Positions 1 to 6,119 are shown, counted from the first letter of the stretch. The stretch is 7,160 bases of DNA from Pseudomonadota bacterium (GCA_023439425.1 JAEXNZ010000286.1:1-7160); one strand, 5' to 3'. Made by a program: numbers and translations. The notes: generated by a model not told the origin, from the letters alone.

Positions 1-1
1 C

Positions 2-151
2 CAGGTGACCCAGCAGAACGCTGCGCTGGTGGAAGAAGCCACCGCCGCCAGCCGCGCGCTGGAAGAGCAGGCGCAGTCGCTGAATGAAGCGGTGGCGGTG
101 TTCAAGCTGGAGCAGCAGGGCAGGGCGCACAGCACGCTGCGCGCGGCCTGA
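2..151 (+). CDS. Methyl-accepting chemotaxis protein, C-terminal end only
   Basis: The reading frame is open from base 2 and ends at TGA 149-151, giving the last 49 residues of a protein that begins outside the window. The segment QNAALVEEATAASRALEEQA is characteristic of the end of the cytoplasmic signalling coiled coil of methyl-accepting chemotaxis proteins. In that family this hairpin forms receptor trimers and controls CheA-CheW, and Glu/Gln residues here include adaptation sites for CheR and CheB. The coil continues as SLNEAVAVFKLEQQ and ends with a short Arg/Ala tail. No CheR-docking pentapeptide of the NWETF type is present at the C terminus. The ligand cannot be inferred because the sensor domain is missing. 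A REP pair begins 9 bases after the stop. Confidence 0.9.
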   Translation, partial: QVTQQNAALVEEATAASRALEEQAQSLNEAVAVFKLEQQGRAHSTLRAA

Positions 152-160
152 GGTATGCGT

Positions 161-263
161 GGATCACGACCAACGGTCGTGATCTACCGGTGCACCCCCG
201 GACGTCGCAAATCGCCGGACGCCGCGATCCATCTCCGGTAGGTCACGACCGTTGGTCGTGACC
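161..263. repeat. Inverted pair of GTAG-type REP palindromes (SMAG-like)
   Basis: Two related palindromes face each other. Bases 161-187, read on the minus strand, start GTAGATCACGACC and return as GGTCGTGATCC. Bases 238-263 on the plus strand start GTAGGTCACGACC and return as GGTCGTGACC. Each folds into a stem of about 10 bp with a short GTT/AAC loop after a GTAG head. This is the layout of Stenotrophomonas GTAG REPs, which are mobilised in trans by RAYT transposases. The 50 bases between them (188-237) have no obvious function. The pair lies between the receptor stop and the convergent stop of the next gene, so its transcript could also serve as a bidirectional 3' end stabiliser or terminator. 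Confidence 0.88.
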
Positions 264-265
264 GC

Positions 266-787
266 TCACCGCAACTCGAACGTCGCTTCCAACGGCAACG
301 TCACGCCGCGGTTCTTGTCATGCACCGTCATGCCCACGGTCCACGTGCCCTTGGCATCGCCTTCCTCGGCAGTGAACTTCAGCCCCACCGACGACAGGTA
401 AACCCGCTTCGGGTCGCTTTCCAGCCGGGTCACGAAGCAGGGCAGGTCATGATCATTGCTGCTCAGCGTGCCGTCCGGATGCGCCACTTTCAGGTCACAG
501 CGAACATTGGCAATACCGGCCTCGTCCAGCTGCGGATTGCTGAGGAAGGCCAGCACATACAGATCGCCCCCCACGGCAACCGAATCCGCCAGCCGAAAGT
601 TCGGCACCTCACCTTTGGGCGCTTCCCATTCCTGCTGCCAGTTCGGATCGGCGGTGATCAGCAGCGAGGCTGAAAAATCACCCTCTGCCTTCGTCGCTGA
701 ACCCTCCGGCATGATTCCACTCTGTGCCCCCGCACCCAACGGCAGCAGAAGCGCCAGCGTGGCCAGCGCCCGTACGAACGTTTTCAT
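266..787 (-). CDS. Small exported protein with an N-terminal signal peptide, function unknown
   Basis: The 173-residue product begins with a classical Sec signal peptide: MKTFVR, a hydrophobic core ALATLALLLPLG, and a likely signal peptidase I site after AGA (residues 19-21). The mature part of about 150 residues is rich in alternating beta-strand-like segments such as LYVLAFLSNP, KRVYLSSVGLKF and GTWTVGMTVHD. It ends in LPLEATFELR, which suggests a single immunoglobulin-like beta sandwich in the periplasm. Two cysteines (97 and 117) could form a disulfide. No catalytic motif is visible. The start is well supported: AGGGGGA lies 6 bases before the ATG. The next gene diverges from it across 114 bases. 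I recognise it only as a type of hypothetical protein common in Xanthomonadaceae and cannot assign a pathway. Confidence 0.82.
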   Translation of the reverse strand: MKTFVRALATLALLLPLGAGAQSGIMPEGSATKAEGDFSASLLITADPNWQQEWEAPKGEVPNFRLADSVAVGGDLYVLAFLSNPQLDEAGIANVRCDLKVAHPDGTLSSNDHDLPCFVTRLESDPKRVYLSSVGLKFTAEEGDAKGTWTVGMTVHDKNRGVTLPLEATFELR

Positions 788-901
788 CTGTAGTCCCCCT
801 GATCAACCGCATCCCGCAGCAAAGCCCGAGTATCGCCCACGTCCGACCACCGCCGTCAAGGCAGGGCAGGGCGTTGAACCCTTCACCGCCCCCATGCCAC
901 C

Positions 902-1657
902 ATGCCGGTGACCCCCGCTGTTGTGGCTGCCTGCATGGACGCTCAACCCACCTTGGTGGTGCTGCCCGGTCTGGATGGCACTGGCCTGCTGACCACCCCG
1001 TTGCTGGATGCGCTGGCCGCACGTGGCGTGCCCGCGCAGGTGCTGCGCTATCCGCAGGATGGCCCACAGGACTACGCCACGCTGGCCGCGCGCGTACGCC
1101 TGCAGCTGCCGGAAACGCCGTTCGTGCTGCTCGGTGAATCCTTCGCCGGTCCCTTGGCCGTGTTGCTGGCCGCGCAGACCCCGCCCGCGCTACGCGGCGT
1201 GGTGCTGTCCACCACCTTCGCGCATCGCCCCGTACCGGTTCCCGCCGCGTTCGCCAATCTGCTCGCACCGGCCTGGCCGCTACCACCCCTGGCGGTGCTG
1301 GTGCCGCTGCTGCTGGGCCGCTGGTGCACCGGCGAAACCCGGCAAGCACTGGAAAACGCCTTGAACGAGGTGCCGGCCAACGTGCTGCGCCAGCGTGCCG
1401 CGGCCACGCTGCGGGTAGATGCACGCAAGCCGCTGCGCAGCCTGCAGGTGCCGCTGCTCGGCTTGCTGGCACGCCATGACCGTTTGCTGTGGCCGATCAG
1501 CGTGCAGGCGCTGCAGCGGCTGGCACCGCAGGCCCGCTGGGTCACCCTCGATGGCCCACACCTGCTGCTGCAAGCCCGCGCCGATGCCGCCGCAGGCGTG
1601 ATCGCCGACTGGCTGCGCGGCCATGTCACCCACAAGGCCATCACACAGCATCCGTAG
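902..1657 (+). CDS. Alpha/beta hydrolase (serine hydrolase), substrate unknown
   Basis: The 251-residue product has the order of motifs of an alpha/beta hydrolase. An oxyanion-hole strand-loop LVVLPGLDGTG lies at about residues 18-28. The nucleophile elbow GESFAG carries Ser80. An acid residue follows strand 7 in LLARHDRLL (Asp193), and the catalytic His is in DGPHLLLQ (His220). The Ser/Asp/His spacing fits the family. A proline/leucine-rich segment at 110-140 probably forms the cap over the active site. No signal peptide is visible, so it is likely cytoplasmic. Start choice is uncertain: ATG 902 has no clear Shine-Dalgarno, and ATG 935 (residue 12) would still keep all motifs. The reaction (esterase, lipase or thioesterase-like) cannot be decided from sequence. 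Its TAG stop is contributed by a REP element. Confidence 0.88.
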   Translation: MPVTPAVVAACMDAQPTLVVLPGLDGTGLLTTPLLDALAARGVPAQVLRYPQDGPQDYATLAARVRLQLPETPFVLLGESFAGPLAVLLAAQTPPALRGVVLSTTFAHRPVPVPAAFANLLAPAWPLPPLAVLVPLLLGRWCTGETRQALENALNEVPANVLRQRAAATLRVDARKPLRSLQVPLLGLLARHDRLLWPISVQALQRLAPQARWVTLDGPHLLLQARADAAAGVIADWLRGHVTHKAITQHP

Positions 1658-1694
1658 AGCCACGCCCTGCGTGGCTGCGGTACGTGGGTCTACC
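1654..1694 (+). repeat. GTAG-type REP element overlapping the hydrolase stop codon, with a partial inverted partner
   Basis: The GTAG head at 1654-1657 is followed by a perfect 8-bp stem AGCCACGC (1658-1665) / GCGTGGCT (1669-1676) with loop CCT. The last three bases of GTAG are the hydrolase stop codon. A degenerate inverted half follows: CGTGGGTCTAC at 1684-1694 is, on the other strand, GTAGACCCACG, matching the first 11 bases of the REP (GTAGAGCCACG) at 10 of 11. The element sits exactly at the 3' end of the mRNA and may stabilise it or help terminate transcription. Confidence 0.8.
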
Positions 1695-1727
1695 GGAAAC
1701 CTCGGAGCCTGAAATGCAGGAGGGGGA

Positions 1728-2249
1728 ATGGTGAAGGCACTGCAGACAAGCGAGGAAGACCTCAGTACGATCCTGAAAAGGATCGAAGCGCTGCTAGCTT
1801 CTTCCGACAGCCCAGCCGCTCTGGCCTTATGTGAAGTTCTGATCGATCAGGAGCCGATACGGAGGGCGGGACTCCGTGCCCGCGCGGACGTCTACGCGTT
1901 CATGCGACTAAGAGACCTCCAGATAGCCGATCTGGAGCACCTCGTCGCGCTGGGTGACTGGGAGCCAGCCGACAGATTCCACTTGGGTATCGCGCAGTGG
2001 CGGGGCGGTCGTGCCGAGGACGCAGCGCTGGCGTTCTGGAGAGCGGTGGAGATGGGTGAGGCAGCAGGCTTCGGCTACTACACAGACGCATCTCGAATGC
2101 ATCTTGCCGGAATATTGATCCAGCTCGGGAAGAGGGAGGAAGCCCTGAAGCACTGCCGACGGGTCGCAGAGGGGTACGAATGCTATCTGCCAGGTGGAGT
2201 CCGTACCAAGGAGCAGCTCATGGTTGAGATCGTCGGACGGACACCGTAG
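1728..2249 (+). CDS. Tetratricopeptide-repeat protein, cytoplasmic
   Basis: The 173-residue product is all-helical with no signal peptide. At least two TPR-like helical pairs are visible: about 80-113 (ADRFHLGIAQWRGGRAEDAALAFWRAVEMG) reads as the alternating small/large pattern of a TPR, and 120-150 has the pattern HLAGILIQLGKREEALKHC. A weaker pair covers 14-70. TPRs are protein-binding scaffolds and no enzymatic motif is present. AGGAGG at 1718-1723 lies 4 bases before ATG 1728 and 7 before GTG 1731, so the GTG may be the real start, removing one residue. The lipoprotein gene follows after 33 bases on the same strand, suggesting an operon. Proteins of this size and type are often found among small genes near polymorphic toxins, but an immunity role is only a guess. 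Confidence 0.75.
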   Translation: MVKALQTSEEDLSTILKRIEALLASSDSPAALALCEVLIDQEPIRRAGLRARADVYAFMRLRDLQIADLEHLVALGDWEPADRFHLGIAQWRGGRAEDAALAFWRAVEMGEAAGFGYYTDASRMHLAGILIQLGKREEALKHCRRVAEGYECYLPGGVRTKEQLMVEIVGRTP

Positions 2250-2282
2250 TGGCATGACTTCGCTACCAGATGCCCGGATGGA

Positions 2283-2813
2283 ATGACGATGTGCGGCCAT
2301 TGGATATCCTGGCCTTCGCGGGCCGCGAGGAGATGTTCTGCAGGAATCGTCATCTGCCTGCTGCTCTGCTCGTGCGCAGAGCTTCCAGACGAGTCACAGA
2401 CACGCCATTACCCAACCCGCGCCGACGCCGAGCGCGATGGCTCCTTCGCCCGTGGTTGGCTGCCCGCTGATATCCCGGCAGACGCCACGGACATCGTGGA
2501 ATCGCACAACCTCGACTCCAATCAGATGTGGGTCCGGTTCAATCTGAGTGCCACGATGCCGGAAAGGCTACTTCAGCGCTGTGTGGTAGACCCGGAGGTC
2601 CCGCGGCCGCCCAAGCGTCAGACACGGCATACCGCTAAGTGGTGGCCGGAGGCGCTCACCGCGGGCGAGGGGGCGTTGCCGCTGGCATCCGGCAGGGCCT
2701 ATCGTTGTGGCGACCTGGGCCGTGAGCCGTCAGTTCGCCCGTTTGGGTTGCTTGTAGACCAAAGGGGACAGCAGGTCTGGTACTGGTCCATTCCGGTCGG
2801 ATCAAGGGATTGA
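2283..2813 (+). CDS. Putative lipoprotein with a conserved DG..RGWLP..IP..A motif
   Basis: The 176-residue product has a basic n-region (RAARR, 13-17), a hydrophobic core SAGIVICLLL and a candidate lipobox LCSC ending at Cys31. Cleavage there would give a mature lipoprotein of about 146 residues. Cys at lipobox position -2 is unusual. The mature part contains RADAERDGSFARGWLPADIP and then a HNLDSNQMWVRF segment. This pattern recalls a family of small lipoproteins annotated YbbD-like, often near Rhs loci; that is recall, not a search result. It ends with a beta-rich QQVWYWSIPVG. Cys100 and Cys142 may pair. The start is weak: only a GGATGG-like sequence precedes ATG 2283, and ATG 2289 is also possible. 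It lies 33 bases after the TPR gene and was probably transcribed with it. Confidence 0.65.
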   Translation: MTMCGHWISWPSRAARRCSAGIVICLLLCSCAELPDESQTRHYPTRADAERDGSFARGWLPADIPADATDIVESHNLDSNQMWVRFNLSATMPERLLQRCVVDPEVPRPPKRQTRHTAKWWPEALTAGEGALPLASGRAYRCGDLGREPSVRPFGLLVDQRGQQVWYWSIPVGSRD

Positions 2814-2830
2814 ATTCGGCTTCCGCCCTG

Positions 2831-2895
2831 TTTGCATCAATATTTTGGTTTTTATCTGGCATTCGTGCGTATAAGAACCAAAATATTGACGCAAA
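2831..2895. promoter_or_regulatory. 20-bp inverted repeat, probable HipB operator pair
   Basis: The left arm TTTGCATCAATATTTTGGTT (2831-2850) is repeated in inverse orientation at 2876-2895 with one mismatch in 20. A 25-base spacer separates the arms, so their centres are 45 bp apart, a little over four DNA turns. Both arms are very AT-rich in a GC-rich region. Each contains a partly symmetrical core CAATATTTTG. HipB-type XRE repressors bind paired palindromes upstream of their own operon and DNA looping or bridging by HipA-HipB complexes is established for the E. coli system. The location immediately before hipB makes autoregulation the natural reading. Confidence 0.75.
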
Positions 2896-2914
2896 TTGGT
2901 CGATGTGATAGTGT
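2845..2914 (+). promoter_or_regulatory. Two candidate promoters for hipBA
   Basis: The better candidate is TTGACG (2886-2891), 17 bases, then TAGTGT (2909-2914): 5 of 6 and 4 of 6 matches to sigma-70 consensus. Its -35 lies in the right operator arm. An upstream candidate has TATAAG (2870-2875) directly before the right arm, with TTGGTT (2845-2850) inside the left arm at a long 19-base spacing. Binding at the two arms could therefore cover the -35 of one promoter and the start region or -35 of the other. A second inverted repeat, ATTGGTC (2895-2901) / GACCAAT (2915-2921), surrounds the downstream -10. Confidence 0.55.
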
Positions 2915-2935
2915 GACCAATGTCAGGAGGTCCGT

Positions 2936-3250
2936 GTGGATTTCAGCCTAGCAACTCCCAAGGAAATCGAAGCCGAGTTCGCGCAACGCATCCGGCTTGC
3001 CCGTGTTTCCCGCAACATGACACAGCCGGATCTGGCCGAACGTGTCGGCGTGTCCGTGGGTACCATTCGGAACCTGGAGCGCTCAGGTGATTGCGCGTTC
3101 AGCACCATCATCAAGGTGGCCCTGGCACTTCGACTGGAACGTGGGCTGGATGATCTATTCAAGGTCGGGGTTCAATCCATCGAAGAACTCATGGATATGG
3201 ACCGCGCAAAGCGCAGCGTTCGTAAGCGCGCCGCCCGCAGAACGTCATGA
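2936..3250 (+). CDS. hipB: HipB-like antitoxin, XRE-family DNA-binding autorepressor
   Basis: The 104-residue product carries one Cro/C1-type helix-turn-helix at about residues 15-70: FAQRIRLARVSRNMTQPDLAERVGVS, then the recognition helix VGTIRNLERSG and a hydrophobic helix IIKVALALRL. The TQ.DLA....VS..T...LE pattern is diagnostic of XRE regulators. A C-terminal tail after residue 85 is strongly basic (RAKRSVRKRAARR). The start is GTG 2936, backed by a strong AGGAGG at 2925-2930 with 5 bases of spacing. The stop overlaps the hipA start in ATGA (3247-3250), the usual coupling of an antitoxin with its toxin. By family knowledge HipB binds HipA to neutralise it and represses the operon. The inverted repeats upstream are its likely targets. 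Unlike many short HipBs, the tail is long and positively charged. Confidence 0.9.
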   Translation: MDFSLATPKEIEAEFAQRIRLARVSRNMTQPDLAERVGVSVGTIRNLERSGDCAFSTIIKVALALRLERGLDDLFKVGVQSIEELMDMDRAKRSVRKRAARRTS

Positions 3251-4512
3251 CCATACAACTGCTGGATGTCATCTACGAAGGCTGGGGCGAGCGATGGTCT
3301 CTGGGGCGGCTCGCAGACGACGGCACGCAACTCCTGTTCCAGTACTCGAAAGAAGCACAGGTTCAGGGGCTTGCGCTGTCTCCCCGTTTGCCGGTTCAGC
3401 CGCAGGCGTTCCATGGCTTCGCAGAACATCAGTTTCGCTTGCCAGGTGCGATCGCGGACGCTCTCCCTGACGGTTGGGGCTTACTGGTCATGGATCGTCT
3501 GTTTCGCAAGCATGGCCGGGACCCACGGCGGGTTTCATCGTTGGATCGACTGGCGTTCATTGGCGACCGCGCGATGGGGGCATTGAGTTTCCACCCGGTC
3601 GCCCCCCTGGATCCCGACTCGGACGATCTGAGCCTGCTGGAGTTGGCGACACAGGTTCAGCAGGTAGTGCATGACAAGGATTCGTCAGCGTTGGCGACCC
3701 TGGCCAAAATCGGCGGGTCGCCGCAGGGTGCTCGACCGAAAGTGTTGGTGAACTTTGATCCGAAGGGTGGTGTGGTCAGTAGTAGCCCGCTCGAGAACGG
3801 AACTCCATGGCTGATCAAGTTCCAGGCGGGAGGCGAACATCCAGAAGTGTGTGCAATAGAGTTCCTCTACGCGAGGCTGGCTGCCGAGTGTGGCATTGAG
3901 ATGCCACAGACTCATCTTTTTGAGCTTGGCCCAAAGCTGTCAGCGTTTGGCATTGAGCGGTTTGATCGCGAAGCGGGGATGCGGGTTCCCATTCTGACCG
4001 CCGCAGGTGCGGCCGATCTGAACTTCCGCATGCCGCAGATCGACTATGACGGTCTGCTCCGGCTTACCCGCTCCATCACTCGCAGTGAAGCGGAGGTAAG
4101 CCAGGCGTTTCTCCGATGCGTGTTTAACGTGGTTTTTCATAATCGCGATGACCACAGCAAGAACTTCTCTTTCCGACTGGATCGCAGCCGTGACTGGAAG
4201 CTCGCTCCCGGGTATGACCTGACCTTCTGCCAAGGTCCCGGTGGAGAACACCATATGGATGTCTATGGTGAGGCTCGAGGCATTGGCCGTCCGCATCTGC
4301 TGCGCTTGGCCAACGAGCAGGACATTTCCGAATCCGAAGCGCTGGCTGTGATGGATCAGGTCTGTGAGGTCGCCGGTCGGTTTGCGACGTTGGCTGAGGA
4401 TGTGCCCGTTCGCAGGGCAACGCGCCAGCAGCTTGCTCGCTTGATCGCGGAGAACCGCCAGCGCGTCGGCGCAACTTCGCCGATGACTCGCCGTTCAACG
4501 CAGCGAGCTTGA
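3247..4512 (+). CDS. hipA: HipA-family toxin, Ser/Thr protein kinase
   Basis: The 421-residue product is a full-length HipA kinase. The N-terminal subdomain (1-120) includes LPGAIADALPDGWGLLVMDR and RLAFIGDRAMGALSF, both family hallmarks. The glycine-rich loop IGGSPQGARPKV (155-166) contains Ser158, the candidate autophosphorylation position. K191 in WLIKF is the likely ATP lysine. The catalytic loop is HNRDDHSKNFSF, with Asp301, Lys305 and Asn306. The metal-binding Asp324 is in APGYDLTF. The 23-residue distance between Asp301 and Asp324 equals that between Asp309 and Asp332 of E. coli HipA. All visible active-site residues are intact, so it should be active. HipA of E. coli phosphorylates GltX and so triggers the stringent response and persistence. 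The target here is unknown, since other HipA families use other substrates. Translation is probably coupled to hipB, as no Shine-Dalgarno is evident. Confidence 0.93.
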   Translation: MTIQLLDVIYEGWGERWSLGRLADDGTQLLFQYSKEAQVQGLALSPRLPVQPQAFHGFAEHQFRLPGAIADALPDGWGLLVMDRLFRKHGRDPRRVSSLDRLAFIGDRAMGALSFHPVAPLDPDSDDLSLLELATQVQQVVHDKDSSALATLAKIGGSPQGARPKVLVNFDPKGGVVSSSPLENGTPWLIKFQAGGEHPEVCAIEFLYARLAAECGIEMPQTHLFELGPKLSAFGIERFDREAGMRVPILTAAGAADLNFRMPQIDYDGLLRLTRSITRSEAEVSQAFLRCVFNVVFHNRDDHSKNFSFRLDRSRDWKLAPGYDLTFCQGPGGEHHMDVYGEARGIGRPHLLRLANEQDISESEALAVMDQVCEVAGRFATLAEDVPVRRATRQQLARLIAENRQRVGATSPMTRRSTQRA

Positions 4513-4516
4513 TGGA

Positions 4517-5665
4517 TCAACTAGCCTTCAGCCAGATGTCCGACAGCAGGTAGTCGTCATCCAGCCAGTGCTGGTACCGCTCTCTTGGCAGGTTCTTCAG
4601 CGTGGTCGCGCCGTTGCTGGCGTCAGCCACGATGATGTTATCCAGGTCGAAGCAATCCACCATGTACGGCGACTGGGTGGCGATGAATACCTGGCGACGT
4701 TGGGCCACCCGCTTGAGCATGTCCGAGACCAGGGCGATGGCATGCGGATGCAGCCCAAGCTCGGGCTCGTCGAAGAACAGAATCGCCGGCAGCCGGTCGT
4801 CCGGAAGGCATAGCAGGGTCATGAGGCAGAACAGCCGCAGCGAGCCATCGGAGGTGAGGTGTGCGCCGAAGACCTTGTCGCTGTGTCTGCCTCGCCAGCG
4901 CAGTAATACCTTGCCAGCCACCGGCTCCAGCACGAAGTCTTCCAGGGTGGGGAACACACGCTGGATCTGTTGCACCAGTTGTCGATAACGCATTGCATCG
5001 TTCTCCCGCAGATCAAGCAGCACGGCGGCGAGATTGCCACCATCCGGGCGCAGTCGAACAGAGTCGGAAACGTCCCAGCGCTGACGCAGTGATGCGTTGG
5101 CGGATGTATCGTGGAACTGGTAAGTCGTGGATTGACGCAGAAGGCCACAAATGTCGCGTGCCGCCGCATCGCCTTGGTCGGGTAGCACGGACTCCTTGCC
5201 GAATCCAGAAAGATGGACCCACGCGCTGTTGGCGGCGTCCCCTTCGGAGGCGCGGTACGCCTCCCGTGTGAGCAACAGCGAGTCACCAGCGGAAAGATGG
5301 GTCATTGAAAACTGGTAGGCGTTCACGTTCTGCCCGGCGGTGATGCAGACTTCAGCCTCAATCTGCGGCGTTACCCGCGCCCCCATGAATAGCTGGTCGT
5401 CTCCGCCTCCGCGCCGGACCACGTAGTCCTGCAGCTTCCGGTCCCGCAGCATCCAACCCAGCATCTCGAAGAAGTGGAGGAAACTGGACTTGCCGACGCC
5501 GTTCGCCCCGATCAGGACTGTGAGCTGAGGCAGCTGAAGCTTCTCGATGTGGCTGAGGCTGCGAAATCCGCTGACCGATACTTCGGTGATGCGACCTTGC
5601 TGGGTCGGGTGCTTGTTCGGAGCCATCGTCGGGTGCCTTTCGATATGGGCGGGCGTCGGGGGCAT
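4517..5665 (-). CDS. Stand-alone AAA_21 / RecF-like ABC ATPase
   Basis: The 382-residue product has a complete ABC-type nucleotide-binding domain split by an insertion. The start of the fold is ISVSGFRSL-like (VSVSGFRSL, 29-37). Walker A is GANGVGKSS (53-61), the signature is SDGSLRLF (272-279), Walker B is ILFFDEPELGLHP (295-307) with catalytic Glu300, and the switch region is IATQSPYMVD (328-337). The order and the SDG signature fit the predicted-ATPase group COG4637/PF13304. The middle 100-250 lacks the long coiled coils of SMC or Rad50. No TOPRIM, HNH or other nuclease domain follows. Related ATPases occur in OLD, RloA, retron and other defence systems, but no partner gene adjoins it. Two starts are possible: ATG 5665 has no clear ribosome site, whereas ATG 5626 (Met14) has GAAAGG nine bases before it and is the more likely. 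Confidence 0.85.
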   Translation of the reverse strand: MPPTPAHIERHPTMAPNKHPTQQGRITEVSVSGFRSLSHIEKLQLPQLTVLIGANGVGKSSFLHFFEMLGWMLRDRKLQDYVVRRGGGDDQLFMGARVTPQIEAEVCITAGQNVNAYQFSMTHLSAGDSLLLTREAYRASEGDAANSAWVHLSGFGKESVLPDQGDAAARDICGLLRQSTTYQFHDTSANASLRQRWDVSDSVRLRPDGGNLAAVLLDLRENDAMRYRQLVQQIQRVFPTLEDFVLEPVAGKVLLRWRGRHSDKVFGAHLTSDGSLRLFCLMTLLCLPDDRLPAILFFDEPELGLHPHAIALVSDMLKRVAQRRQVFIATQSPYMVDCFDLDNIIVADASNGATTLKNLPRERYQHWLDDDYLLSDIWLKAS

Positions 5666-5897
5666 GTTAGCCCGAGTGGGTGCGTGGCCGGAGTACGAAC
5701 GGCCGGTGGACGGCGGAGGCCAGCGCTAGAGCTGCGCTTCCATGGTGTTACGGGATTGGCCGTCGCTCGGTGCCAGTCGCTTCTCGCCATGTCGTCCCGC
5801 GCCTGGCGGTGCCGTGCGTCTCGAGTGAGCAAATGCTGCAAGCCCTCATGGCTCGTTACATCTATAAGAACGGATCAGTGATCGTTGGCGCATACAC
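5666..5897. other. Gene-poor spacer between divergent genes, with a possible promoter
   Basis: No convincing gene lies in these 232 bases. A plus-strand frame from GTG 5680 runs to TGA 5899-5901 and overlaps the next gene by ATGA. Its translation is Arg/Ser/Ala-rich like non-coding high-GC DNA, except that the last 25 residues (LMARYIYKNGSVIVGAYT) look more protein-like and could be the tail of a decayed gene. TATAAG at 5863-5868 is a possible -10 element for the gene at 5898, but no good -35 lies at the right distance. Confidence 0.4.
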
Positions 5898-6119
5898 ATG
5901 AAGCTATTCATTCCGGGGGACAGGAAGAGTGCCCTGTGTCACAGGGACGGTCGCGTGACCGTGACGTTCGTTCACCAGGACGTTCCATTCAGAGATGGAA
6001 ATGGGATCGCATATGACGTCTTGGTCGGTGCCTGCGACGTTTGCGGTGACGCGATCTTGATTCCGGCACAGTCCACGCCAGCCATTGCTGCGGCCCGTAA
6101 CGCGCGGAAGACTGGGTGA
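5898..6119 (+). CDS. Small protein with a degenerate zinc-ribbon-like pattern
   Basis: The 73-residue product has two knuckle-like sites 32 residues apart. The second, CDVCG (Cys46, Cys49), is a typical CxxCG knuckle. The first, CHRDG (Cys14 to Gly18), has Asp17 where the second cysteine would stand. Between them is a FVHQDVPFRDGNGIAYDVLVG segment, and IPAQSTPAI follows the second knuckle. The layout resembles the N-terminal domain of YgiT/MqsA-type zinc-finger antitoxins, but no helix-turn-helix follows. Compared with full-length proteins of that kind it may be truncated. ATG 5898 lacks a visible Shine-Dalgarno and overlaps the end of an upstream frame by ATGA; its stop overlaps a GTG at 6116 in GTGA. 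Function is not assigned. A 15-base palindrome lies over the first knuckle. Confidence 0.6.
   Translation: MKLFIPGDRKSALCHRDGRVTVTFVHQDVPFRDGNGIAYDVLVGACDVCGDAILIPAQSTPAIAAARNARKTG

Noticed and set aside
678..1472. Long minus-strand frame of 264 codons opposite the hydrolase
   Set aside because: The translation is extremely Ala/Arg/Pro-rich, as expected of an antisense shadow in high-GC DNA, and the opposite strand encodes a clear hydrolase.
4819..5286. Minus-strand alternative frame of 155 codons within the ATPase gene
   Set aside because: It lies in a different frame of a gene with complete Walker motifs and has low-complexity composition.
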